Assembly (NCBI GenBank): GCA_033558025.1
Contig: JAUCEF010000004.1
Span: forward strand, 3,038,001 to 3,102,000
Direction of reading: 5' to 3'
DNA: 64,000 nucleotides
Source of the DNA: Phytophthora sp. 'mugwort'
Taxonomy: Eukaryota > Oomycota > Peronosporomycetes > Peronosporales > Peronosporaceae
Part shown: positions 55,291 through 64,000 of the stretch, in pieces
How positions within the stretch are numbered: the stretch's first letter is position 1
Layout: each line of letters starts with the position of its first letter
Notes under the pieces: model-generated
Database searches by the model: none
Seen by the model: only the letters and a program-made list of their open reading frames with translations
Told to the model about the DNA's origin: nothing
Made by a program: the position numbers and the translations under genes

Positions 55291-56031
55291 ATGAGCCGAG
55301 GACGGGGCCGCGGCCGCGTGCGTTTTGGCGGTAGCCGAGACTCAATGCTTGCGGACATCATGGACGAGACGCGCGAGGACCTCGGCCTTTCGCACACGCA
55401 GATGGAGCTGCTGCATGTACGTGTCAACGTTTGTTCTCTGTCTCGCCAGCGATTTACTATGAAATAGCTGACCGTTCCTTGCTCTACATTGCTGCTACTA
55501 CAGGCCGAAGCTGGTGCATCGTTGTACCCGCCGTTGCAGCTACCGCATCCCGAGGCGCTGTCCGACCGAGAGGCCTATTTGATCCAGAGACACCGCATTT
55601 TGTCGCACAAGCTCGAGAGTCTGTATCACCCATGGGAAGCCGACCCGGCAGGCCCCGATGCTGGACGCAATGCGTCCGACGCAACAGCTTTCGTGCACGT
55701 GACAGTGCCGGAGACGCAGATGGCCAATGAGGTTTACGTGCCAGAGGAGCTGCGAGCCCATTCGCTCAGCGGACTGCGCACGCCGGCAGCGACAGGTGCC
55801 AAGAATCGTGGCATCATGCAGCCGCGTGCATTTGAGAACGTGTTCAAGTCGTTAGAAGCTCAGGAAAAGAAGATTGCAGCTGATAAAGCCAAGGCAGCGG
55901 AGCACGAGGCAGATGACGGCGCTATGGACGACATTGACGAGGACTTGGGCGATGACATGAACGACTACACGTTCGACTACTACGATAGTGACGCTGTGAG
56001 CAACGAAGGCGACGAAGAGGTTTTCTTCTAG
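55291..56031 (+). CDS. RNA polymerase III subunit C31/RPC7-like
   Basis: Exons 55,291-55,416 and 55,504-56,031 over an 87-nt GTACGT...CAG intron; 217 residues. It begins with an RG-rich MSRGRGRGRVRFGG stretch. The middle has LPHPEALSDREAYLIQRHRI and a Lys/Ala helix SLEAQEKKIAADKAKAAEH. The end is very acidic with DDMNDYTFDYYDSD and EGDEEVFF. RG N-terminus, short core, acidic tail ending in aromatic-acidic text is the layout of Rpc31/RPC7, which bridges core enzyme and the C82-C34 initiation subcomplex. Sequence identity in the family is low, so confidence is moderate. Confidence 0.6.
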
Positions 56032-56365
56032 ATTAACAGCTACCTTTAAGCAGCAAACAGGTTGCGTAGGGTTCAGTTGAAGACGCATGCCGCACGCGCA
56101 GACGGCTGGGGAATGGAGTGCCTCGAGCTTCTTTATTTATTTACCCACCCCATCGCAAGACGTGCTTGCTCACTCGCTGCCTGCGCACAAGCCGCACCAC
56201 ATAGACATTCCTTCCTCCGTACTACCAGGTTTCAGATGAAAACTTTATACTGTACTACATGCAGTATGATGGACATCCAAAGTAAACGTGAACACGATTT
56301 GTTAATGCAGTCGCTAGCGGTCGATTGCGAATTATCAGGTGGATGAAAGTTGCAGCTGTCATATC
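56032..56365. other. Convergent 3' spacer, no gene seen
   Basis: Lies between the 3' ends of two genes. Confidence 0.5.
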
Positions 56366-57454
56366 TTACTCGTGCTCTCCAGACAACAGTGATGCGCTTA
56401 GCGGCCCTAGTCGGTTCTCATCCTGTGCATCCTCAGTGACCGTCGTAGCATCCGTATCCGCTGTAGTTCCATCAGCATTAAGCTCCGCGCTCTTCTGCGC
56501 CAGGTTGGAGAGAGAATAGTTGTACATGACCGAATAGTTTGCGGGAGCAATAGGGAGCGGCTTTACCCGGCGAATGATCTCGCCGGGGCGAGGGCGCGTG
56601 CGTGGCCGGCCCCGAGGCTTGCCTGTCCCACGCTGCTTCTTCTTCGCCATCTTGGCGGGGCGCTCACCGTCTCCATCTTCCTCCTTCACCATATGATCGT
56701 TCGTAATAGAGTGATCCTTGACGACAGCACCAGGGTTCGATAAGCCAGGCAGCATGCCCGGGAAGCCTGGCAGCAGAGGCATGGGGAGGCCATACCCCCA
56801 CATAGGGAACTGCTGCTTGAGCGTTTTCTCAGCCTCCGCTTTAGCGCGCGCCGCCACATCTTTTTTCGGCGGACGGCCCCGTTTACGCTTGGGCACTTCC
56901 TCAATGTTCAGCGGGGCGCTGGGTGCTCCTGCCAGCATTCCAAATCCATCGGTGCCCACAAAAGGCGGCGTGAGCCCCAAAGACTCGGCAGTCGCGGTCT
57001 GATACGTTGGTGACGCGCCACCACTGGGTGTAGATGCGGACGCAGTAGCTGAAGATTCGGCCACAGCGGCAGCGGCCTCATCGGACGCCGTTGCAGTTTC
57101 GGCAGATGTCGCTGCGTCTTCTTCTGATGTAGCGGCGGCTGTCGTGGAGCAGTCGGTCGTCTCCGCGTTCGAGGAGGACGCCGCTAGAGCCTGCTGCTGC
57201 ATCGGCATCATGAGCGGGAACATGGGCATCATGAACAGCGCAAGCTGCTGCTGCTGCAGTGCTGCGAGCTCGGCGGGGCTCATGTTCTGGTTGGCCAGGG
57301 TCTGCAGCTGCTGCTGCTGGAGCTGGAGGAGCTGCAACTGCTGCTGCTGGAGCTGCTGTTGAAGGAGTGCCTGCTGCTGCTGCTGCCCCAGGTCGCCGCC
57401 GCTCTTGGGTGTGCCTTCTGCTGTCGGCTTGCCATCGTCTGAGGGCGGCGTCAT
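56366..57454 (-). CDS. AT-hook, polyglutamine nuclear protein
   Basis: 362 residues from the ATG at 57,454 (MTPPSDDGKPT); the frame is open further upstream, but the extra text is not protein-like. A Gln/Leu-rich block (QQQQQALLQQQLQQQQ and following) at ~30-75, a Met-rich FMMPMFPLMMPMQQ, a Ser/Ala/Thr/Glu-rich region, then two AT-hooks: KRKRGRPPKKD near 220 and KPRGRPRTRPRPG near 305. AT-hooks insert in the minor groove of AT-rich DNA, so a chromatin or transcription role is likely. No enzyme domain. Confidence 0.75.
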   Translation of the reverse strand: MTPPSDDGKPTAEGTPKSGGDLGQQQQQALLQQQLQQQQLQLLQLQQQQLQTLANQNMSPAELAALQQQQLALFMMPMFPLMMPMQQQALAASSSNAETTDCSTTAAATSEEDAATSAETATASDEAAAAVAESSATASASTPSGGASPTYQTATAESLGLTPPFVGTDGFGMLAGAPSAPLNIEEVPKRKRGRPPKKDVAARAKAEAEKTLKQQFPMWGYGLPMPLLPGFPGMLPGLSNPGAVVKDHSITNDHMVKEEDGDGERPAKMAKKKQRGTGKPRGRPRTRPRPGEIIRRVKPLPIAPANYSVMYNYSLSNLAQKSAELNADGTTADTDATTVTEDAQDENRLGPLSASLLSGEHE

Positions 57455-58872
57455 TGCGTTCCGGTGTAGCTGAAGGTGAAGCTGCTTGGTCCGAAGGGGG
57501 ATTTCTTCCTGTCGTTGGGCGCCGTGCGGATTTAAATCCAATAATGAGTGGAGAAGCGCGGCGCCCTGGCCCGATTCGACAAAATACGGAAAAACCTCGC
57601 TCGAGACCTGTTTGAGACGCGAGGTTTTGACTATTATTTTAGGTGATTGAATCTGCGCTCGCAATCGGATTGGCGGAAACCAGTGCCGGTGGCGAATTGT
57701 GATTGACGGATTTTGAACTGGCTTATTATTAACCCAATCATAAGAAGATTGGGTTGAATGCTACATCTAATTTAGGCCGAGTCGAAAGATCGCGCGGCAA
57801 GTTGAAGTGCCATTTGGGCAGCACTCCTAGTAGTGTTGGCTATATGCTTAAACCCGTGCTTGCCTGCTCAGGACCTGTGTAGTGGTACTACCAACCTAGC
57901 TCTTGACGCAAACGACTTAGTTTGCTAGATGTCAGCACCTTGAGCTCCACGGAGGTCTTAGTATAACATAAGTTAAGTATTTTGTACGACTACGATGTCC
58001 AGAAGTTTATTATAACTTGCTTGCTGCTTACAGTTATGCATAATATGGCTTCCCCGAAAATGCTTTTAAGTCAACAATTCCAAACGGATACTATTCGAAT
58101 AACATGTGTAGATTGCAGTGCTCATGCGCTTCGTGCAAGAGGCATTTGTGATTACAGAGTCTAATAATGCCAAGGCAGCTCACAACTCGTAAACCAACTC
58201 CCCGCCCAAATGCTGCTACGGATGCACTAATCGACCAGCTCAATGCAGTCCAAACAGACTGCAGCCCCGTGTCAGCGACAACACACTGTCTGCATTAGGC
58301 TAGATGAGCTGCATCGCGCCCCACGTGTTGATACATTTGCAAAAGTTAAAAGATGCGTTAATGCTCGAGTGTAGCCATCCACCCATAAGATTTCTATATA
58401 GCGTACAGGATCAAGCGGACGTCACCCGCACAGCTCCGGGACTGGTGACGCAACGCTGCACCATTCAACAATCGCTGCGTGCACCTCTGCATCCACTAGC
58501 GTCAACTCCCGTGCCAAAGCACCGAGCGCTATTTTCCGAGCCAGCCACTGCCCTCTCCATTTCCTCATTCTCTAATTTGGCGGCTGTTCACGCTCACTAG
58601 CATTTCGGTGGCACAGAACATTACACCACCGATAAGGTCGCTGCTGCTCCCGGACGCTCGACCAGTTGCCCAATGAGGATGCGGTAAGACCACCAGAAGC
58701 TTACAAATTCCTATAAAACCTGAAAACAGTTGCGATATAAGGGACGGCCCCTCCTCCGCACAAAGTCTCTTGTCTTTGTGTCGGGGGTCGTGTTGCCACC
58801 ACCGCCAGACGAGCAGTCCTCAAAGAAACTCCTTTCGGATCAACACAGTCCTCGGGAAGTTCCTCGTCAAAA
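57455..58872. other. 1.4 kb without a supported gene
   Basis: Only short frames without motifs. A near-palindrome CCCAATC...GATTGGG occurs at ~57,733-57,753. Promoters for the two flanking genes must lie at the ends. Confidence 0.45.
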
Positions 58873-59253
58873 ATGAGCCTCATCCGCCAGTCCATGCGCG
58901 CTCTGAAGGCTGGTATGTGTTCCCCTCCGTCTTGTCTCTCTCAGCGTGTTCTTTTCGCGTCAAACCGAGCAAAAATGGTCGAGATCTTGCAGAATAACTC
59001 ACTTTTTGCCTTCCTTCTCCCTGCAGTCAACACTACGGCTGCCATCCGCCCCGCTGTCGCCCGGTTCTCCACGGACGGCAAGGTGCACGGTGTGCCCGTG
59101 CACAACACGCCCACGGAGGACCCCCAGGTCGTGATCCCGGAGGTGCATCAGACCCTTGAGTGGTGCCTGTCGTCGCCCCCTCCTGTTCACCAGTTCGACG
59201 AGGCCCCACTGGTCATTGAGACGTATGGCGACGTGGACCCATACGCCCACTAG
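58873..59253 (+). CDS. Small predicted mitochondrial protein
   Basis: Exons 58,873-58,912 and 59,027-59,253; intron 114 nt with GTATGT...CAG; 88 residues. N-terminus MSLIRQSMRALKA...RPAVARFST is an amphipathic basic presequence with an R-x-(F/Y)-S-T cleavage-like site. The mature part reads HNTPTEDPQVVIPEVHQTLE and WCLSSPPPVHQFDEAPLVIE. It resembles small accessory subunits of respiratory complexes in style, but I do not recognise the family. Confidence 0.7.
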   Translation: MSLIRQSMRALKAGMCSPPSCLSQRVLFASNRAKMVEILQNNSLFAFLLPAVNTTAAIRPAVARFSTDGKVHGVPVHNTPTEDPQVVIPEVHQTLEWCLSSPPPVHQFDEAPLVIETYGDVDPYAH

Positions 59254-59630
59254 ATCAGCAACAACTTAAGGACGTCGGCTTCGGCGTAACTGTAGCTGCA
59301 GCTTTGTCTGACTGGTATGCATAAGTATGAAGGGTGAAGAAATCGAGCGCAGCAGTCAAGTCAGATCGTCGACTCGGTTCGGTCTGCCTGGGTTCGGCTC
59401 CAAATTCAGGGAACAAAAACAAAGACAACAGACAATTTGGTAACTTTTTGCGAACATGCATGCCAGTTGCTGTCTCCAATGCCTCGTTCCCTTGTTCTTC
59501 GTGTCTGGTAGTGATAGAATTGCGCTCATGACTCTGAAGAGGAACAACAGCTGCATTTGTTCAACCTCGCATCATTAGTGATTGAACTGGGTGCTACTGC
59601 TACTGCATGACCGAATCGAGTGCTGTTTGT

Positions 59631-61245
59631 CTACCGCCGCCAAGTCTCTTTGATGAGCTGCATGTCCGCTAGGTCGTCATTAATGATGCTAGTCAGGTGC
59701 TCGAGTCCTTGTCTCTGCTTATCCATAAACTGCAAGACGCACACAAGACGCAAGAACCTGTCAGCTTATCCTGCACCAAGAGTGGATCCACCCTCCAGTT
59801 CGCACCTCATAGAGTCGCTGCAGGTCCTGCGGGCTTAGTTGGCTCGTTGGAGGAGGTTGTGCCTCCTTCTGGACGCGCTGCAGTGACACAGCGTCATTTA
59901 GTCGTGCCTTGTACTGGCCTGGCGAGTCCAGCAACGTCTGGAGCTTCTTCAACGCCATCCTGCAATCACGCACAAATAAAGTTAGTCGTAAGTGTTGTAG
60001 ACGGGATTCGTGCTCGATAGCAACGTACGCAAGTTGCATCTCCTCGCGCTGCAGCGGCTTGCCGTAGTTCTGCAGCAGCTCGATATCCCGCATGACCTTC
60101 ACAAGCGCGTGGAAGAGCTGCACGTGCTCGTGACGGCATTTTTCAAGCTTCTCCTCTGTGGCACGTGTGTGCTTGTCCATCTCGTTAAGCTGCGCACGCA
60201 GGTCGTCCGTGTACTTGTTATACTTGTCAGCGTGCTCTTGCTGCGCTTTAATACGTTTGAGCAGGTTGTCAAAGCCCAGGATAGGAACGGGTGCGCAGTT
60301 AAGCGGGTCCGGGTTGTCCAGCTCGGCTTGATTCCACAGGCGCTCGCTAATGTGGGCTGGTCGGGTGTACAGGTGCCTTTGGGTCGGGTCGACAGTGTTG
60401 TACATGAGGAATTTAAAGCGCGACTGCGCCGGGTCTTGATATGCTGCCTTGACTGTGTTAAGCTGAGCAACCGAGGCATCAGCACCAAGGATAATCGGGG
60501 CTGGAGCAGTCGAAGCCGTAGGAGCTGCACCAAACGTCGACGTCGCTGCACCAGACGCAGTGGAGCCAAACCCGCCGCCACCAAAAAGCGACGATCCTGT
60601 AGTCCCAGTTCCAAAAGAGCTAGTGCCAGTGGCAGCGCCTGTGCCGAAACCAAATCCAGTGCCTGTAGTCGCAGGCTTCGCTCCAAACCCAAATCCAGTC
60701 GTGCCAGTCGATGCAGGAGTCTGGCCGAACAGCGAAGGCTTAGCGGTTGTAGTGCCGCCGAATCCGAAAGATGACGTTGTATTGGTGGCTGGTGTAGTGC
60801 CGCCGAAGCTGAATCCTGTGTTGCCAGCTGCGGGAACTGCACTCGTTCCTCCAAAGTTGAATCCGCTTGAAGCGGCTGATGCAGCTGAAGTTCCGCCGAA
60901 GCTAAAACCACTACTACTAGCAGCCGGGGCTGCACTGGCGCCTCCGAAGCTGAATCCAGAGCTCGCGGCAGCAGGCGCCGCTGCTGGTGTCGAGCCAAAG
61001 GAGAAGCCACTGGAAGCAGCCGGCGTATTCGCCGGCGTAGCGCCGAAGCCGAAGCCCGAGCCAGATGCTGGCGCTACAGACGTCGGCGCTCCTCCAAAGC
61101 TGAACCCTCCTGTAGCAGGTGCCGCCGCTGGAGCTGCCGATGCCGCGCCAAAGCTGAAGCCGCCAGCGGGTGCAGCTGCCGCACCTCCGCCGAAGTTGAA
61201 GCCGCCGGCTGCGGGCTGCGTCCCTCCTGCAGTTGCCCCGAACAT
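59631..61245 (-). CDS. NUP54: Nucleoporin Nup54/Nup57
   Basis: Exons 61,245-59,806 and 59,729-59,631 (512 residues); intron 76 nt with GTGCGA...CAG. The first ~240 residues hold about 25 FG repeats (GFSFG, GFGFG, SLFG). Then SRFKFLMYNTVDPTQRHLYT, LWNQAELDNPDPLNCAPVPI, GFDNLLKRIKAQQEHADKYN and a long coiled coil. The second exon ends DKQRQGLEHLTSIINDDLAD, the conserved Nup54 tail; the unspliced reading would end in unrelated text. Nup54 forms the central channel complex with Nup62 and Nup58. The strand GC skew makes a long antisense ORF that is not a gene. Confidence 0.9.
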
Positions 61246-61646
61246 CTTCCGGCTAGGGTTTATATCAACTGTCCCTGAAATATTGCAGCACGCAGATACA
61301 ATGGAGTAATGTGCATGGGTCAGTTTTCGATGCGGGATATCTCAGCTTCCAGAGCGAAATAGAGAAGTCTAAACGGCTTGTTGCATGTGTCGGCGTCTCC
61401 TCTGAACAGTAAAATTAGCGATAACACGACTATTACCTGTCGGAGGCGCGAGGGGCGGCTTCCAGAAGGCGATGCGGGGGCGCTACGATGTGGTCCTTCC
61501 GCTCGATGCTTGGCGCGCACTCAAGCGGTCGAATATTGTTCTGCGATTGGCTGAAACGATGAATTAATAATGGTCTGGTCGCGTACTCTTTTAAGTACGA
61601 ACGGATCCATGATGTAGCTTCAAACAGCGAAGAGCTCCAAATAGCG
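61246..61646. other. Divergent promoter between NUP54 and VPS35L
   Basis: 401 bp, no gene. CCAAT-like ATTGGCTGAAACG at ~61,545. Confidence 0.5.
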
Positions 61647-64000
61647 ATGGCGGCGACGGAGCGAAAGCTTCCGGTGGCGGCTCCAGCGATCAAGTGGCGT
61701 GTAGCGGAGCGCCAGGTACCTACCTCACGTCACGAACTGGCACCATGCGGGTTGGGGGCCAAAGAGACGCATCCACTGGCCCTTGCATCGGCTTTTTCCA
61801 CGGCCGAGTCGGCGCATTCCGAGATTGTGGCACTTGCAATGGACGGTGCGCTTAGTTCTACGCCGTCCGCTGTTGGCGCATCATTCTCACAGCGAATAAA
61901 AGGTGGTGGAGTGACTCCCGAGCTCGTAGTGCTGCAAGAAGGGGATGTTGACCCGCTGGGAGTGCTCGGGTTGTCCGGAAACGTGACAACGCCGGAATTG
62001 AAGCCTGAACGGTCGAAATCGACGTCAATTGACATGGTGAAGGGAGAAACGAGACCAACGCAAGCTGTTGCAATGCACAAAACGCCCAGTACGGTTAAGT
62101 ACAAGTGGAAAGAACACACTGACCGCCTGCTGGCCAAATATGCGGACCACACGTTCAGGATCAAAGCGAGCATGCTCGAAGTGAATGATCTGGAGAACGA
62201 AATCTCGTTTACTCCTAAGAGCGACTACCAGATGGCAGACGACCCGGCAGAGGCATCGGTAATCAAGAGAACCCGTGCTCGGTTGGAGCAGCTAGAACGA
62301 GACCCCGACGATACTAATGGGCTTTTATCTGGACAAGAAGAGCAAACGATTGAAATCTCGCAGAGTCAATATGTGGCCAAGGTGAAGGAGATGGAGAAGC
62401 GATTAATTGCAAGTTGGGAGCAGAATCAGAAGGTGGAGGCGCTACGCATTGCTATTAAGTGCGTCAAGCTACTCGCGGACACCGATACGGCGCCTCAATT
62501 GTATCCTTGCGTGTTTGTGCTAGTGAGTGAAGTGCTGGACGCCTTTGGGAAGCTCGTATTCGATCGCATTCACGCACGAGCTTCCGAAGATGAAAATGGG
62601 CAGCCTCTTCCGGAGCCCTTGGGTGAGCATTTTATGAGCTCCGACGTCAATATCCAAGCCACGGAAACGTGCCGTAACTGGTTTTACAAGTCGGCTTGCA
62701 TCCGAGAGCTTCTTCCACGAATGTACGTATAGCGAAGGTTCACTGTCATTCCTCTATCATTTGTCTAAGTATTCTTTTGCCCAGATATATCGAGATTGCG
62801 TTGCTTGGTTGCTATCGCTTTCTTTGTGATGGAGAATATCCTCAGATTGTAGCACGGTTATCAAATATGATCAAGTATGTAATTAACTGCTATCGACTTG
62901 CGTTATGGAAGAGAAATCTGCTTCTAACACTACGTTGTTTATGCTTTTAGAGGTGTTGGAGAGCCAATGGTCGCGTTATATGCACGTTTATACCTGGCAT
63001 TAACCAGTTCCGAGTTGCTGGGCACTGCCTCTCCGGCAGAGCAGACGATCGTCGTGAGCAGCAGTTTGTTTGATTACTTTTACGCGTTCAATTGGTTCCG
63101 GCAGAACAAGTATGAGCACTGGTTACTTACTCACAAAATGGAGCACGACGAGTATCTAGCGCTGCATTCACCTGCTGTCGAGTGGCTCATGAAATGCGCG
63201 GCTCCAGGAGCCACCCAAGACACTTTTGATACGTTATTGGCGCACTATCAAGAATATGCGGGCAGCTCCATGGTGTTAAAACACTTGTGTGAGTGTTTTG
63301 GCGCCCAATTTTACGCGTCAACACCCTCGGAAATGCTGGAGCTGATCCGAACAGCGTCTCCATCTCTTGTTTCCACGTGTCATTTGTACAGCGTCGTGGC
63401 GGTACAGCTCAGCAAAGTGCCTACTATCGCGAAGAATGAGAGAGGCGGAAAACTGCAGTTTTTGAACGATTCCTGGTCGTCGATCACTTCTCAAGAAGAA
63501 ATCACGCAATATATGGAGTGTGCTGCAGCTTATATGAAGCTTATTGTCGCTCACTTCTCGGTACGATGTGGCTCGAGAGAGTTCCCGTTTTTCATCTACT
63601 AATGATGAACTTTTGTGTGTGTTTTAATGACGATAGCATCGAGAAGCTCTAATCCTATTGAAAGATGTCGTTCATCACTTGAACGCTGCGACGCCTGAGG
63701 AGCTCACGGCTCAAACTTACAATTTGCTTGGCGCACTTATTGAAAACGTGGTTTTTGGCGCTAAGCAGCATTATGATTTTTTCTCGAAACTTATCCCGTC
63801 GACGTCGTTTTTGGTAAGAACGCGAAAAGTATCAGCTTGCTTTTATCTATTTATTTGATTTTAACTCGGAGCTGGTTTTATTTTATTCCAATGCAGGTTT
63901 TAATGGGCATGTTTAAACGAGAATCGAGTGTCGATGTGGCGAAAAAAGTATTGCGAGCCTTTGTTGGGGGTAGCATGAAGAAATCGTCCAACCGATCCGG
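61647..64000 (+). CDS. VPS35L: VPS35L (retriever complex), 5' part
   Basis: Exons seen: 61,647-62,722, 62,785-62,874, 62,951-63,560, 63,637-63,813 and 63,897 to beyond the window. Introns 62-83 nt with GTACGT, GTATGT, GTACGA and GTAAGA donors, all frame-consistent. Key text: [105 protein letters not shown]. This is the HEAT-like solenoid of VPS35L (C16orf62), scaffold of the retriever that recycles integrins and other cargo from endosomes with VPS29 and VPS26C. Confidence 0.88.

Noticed and set aside
57733..57755. CCCAATCATAAGAAGATTGGG near-palindrome as a terminator
   Set aside because: It lies far upstream of the AT-hook gene start, not at a 3' end, and eukaryotic genes do not need such hairpins.
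59955..60005. Second intron in NUP54 near ESRLQHLRLTLFVRDCR
   Set aside because: Removing the only GT...TGCAG candidate shifts the frame; the unspliced text stays open, so it was left as exon.
60560..61309. 249-codon plus-strand frame with Pro/Lys repeats
   Set aside because: Exact antisense of the FG-repeat region of NUP54; the regular GFxFG codons leave the opposite frame open. The other strand has clear family motifs and a spliced tail.
1..64000. CRISPR arrays, rRNA, tRNA genes
   Set aside because: No regularly spaced repeats, no rRNA-like conserved blocks and no convincing cloverleaf were seen; tRNA scanning by eye is weak, and a dedicated tRNA scan would settle it.

Overview
The window is nuclear DNA of an oomycete, most likely Phytophthora or a close relative in the Peronosporales. 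Three things point there: compact genes with short introns (about 60-115 nt, mostly GTRNGT donors); several Crinkler (CRN) family genes, including one with the LQLFLAK and HVLVVVP header signatures; and a transposon mix (copia, hAT, MULE, Tc1, pogo-like, Polinton) typical of that group. No database search was possible, so all family names rest on motifs read by eye.

Layout. 1-24 kb is a repeat-rich graveyard. It holds fragments of CRN genes (a header at 1-190, a kinase-like C-terminus near 0.65-1.4 kb), a decayed pogo-type DDE transposase (4.3-5.9 kb), a decayed SWIM/MULE-type transposase (8-10.2 kb) with an Ulp1-like protease ORF beside it (6.7-7.3 kb), a CRN/RHS-type gene (11.2-17.7 kb) split by a 4.7-kb copia element with 340-bp LTRs and a 5-bp target duplication, a frameshifted SET-domain gene, a hAT and a Tc1-like relic. 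24.4-36 kb is a gene-dense housekeeping island: CAP-Gly/TBCC tubulin cofactor, RNA polymerase I subunit A43, complex I NDUFS8/TYKY, a TFIIIC triple-barrel subunit, an RRM-CCCH-B-box protein, eIF2-beta, mitochondrial uL24, a Sec14 lipid-transfer protein, and an intact RHS/CRN-type P-loop ATPase. 55.3-64 kb is a second island: RNA polymerase III C31-like subunit, an AT-hook polyQ protein, a small mitochondrial protein, Nup54, and the 5' part of VPS35L.

The centre of interest is 36,274-54,747, a complete Polinton/Maverick-type virus-like transposon of 18.5 kb. It has ~256-bp near-identical terminal inverted repeats that start AG and end CT, and a perfect 6-bp target duplication GATGCG. It carries protein-primed-type DNA polymerase B, a retrovirus-like integrase with a chromo-like tail, an FtsK/HerA-type packaging ATPase, an adenain-like protease, capsid genes, a fibre-like protein ending in an S74 intramolecular chaperone, and several unidentified proteins. 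Most replication and capsid genes are broken by frameshifts and stops, while the protease and the last small gene (a doubled ExoX-C-like motif protein) are open.

Immediately inside the left repeat, and so part of the mobile unit, lies an open Crinkler effector gene. Its C-terminal domain looks like a trypsin-like serine protease with a plausible His-Asp-Ser triad. A host-effector gene carried as cargo inside a Polinton, with its canonical start codon apparently changed to ATT, is the strongest candidate here for something undescribed.
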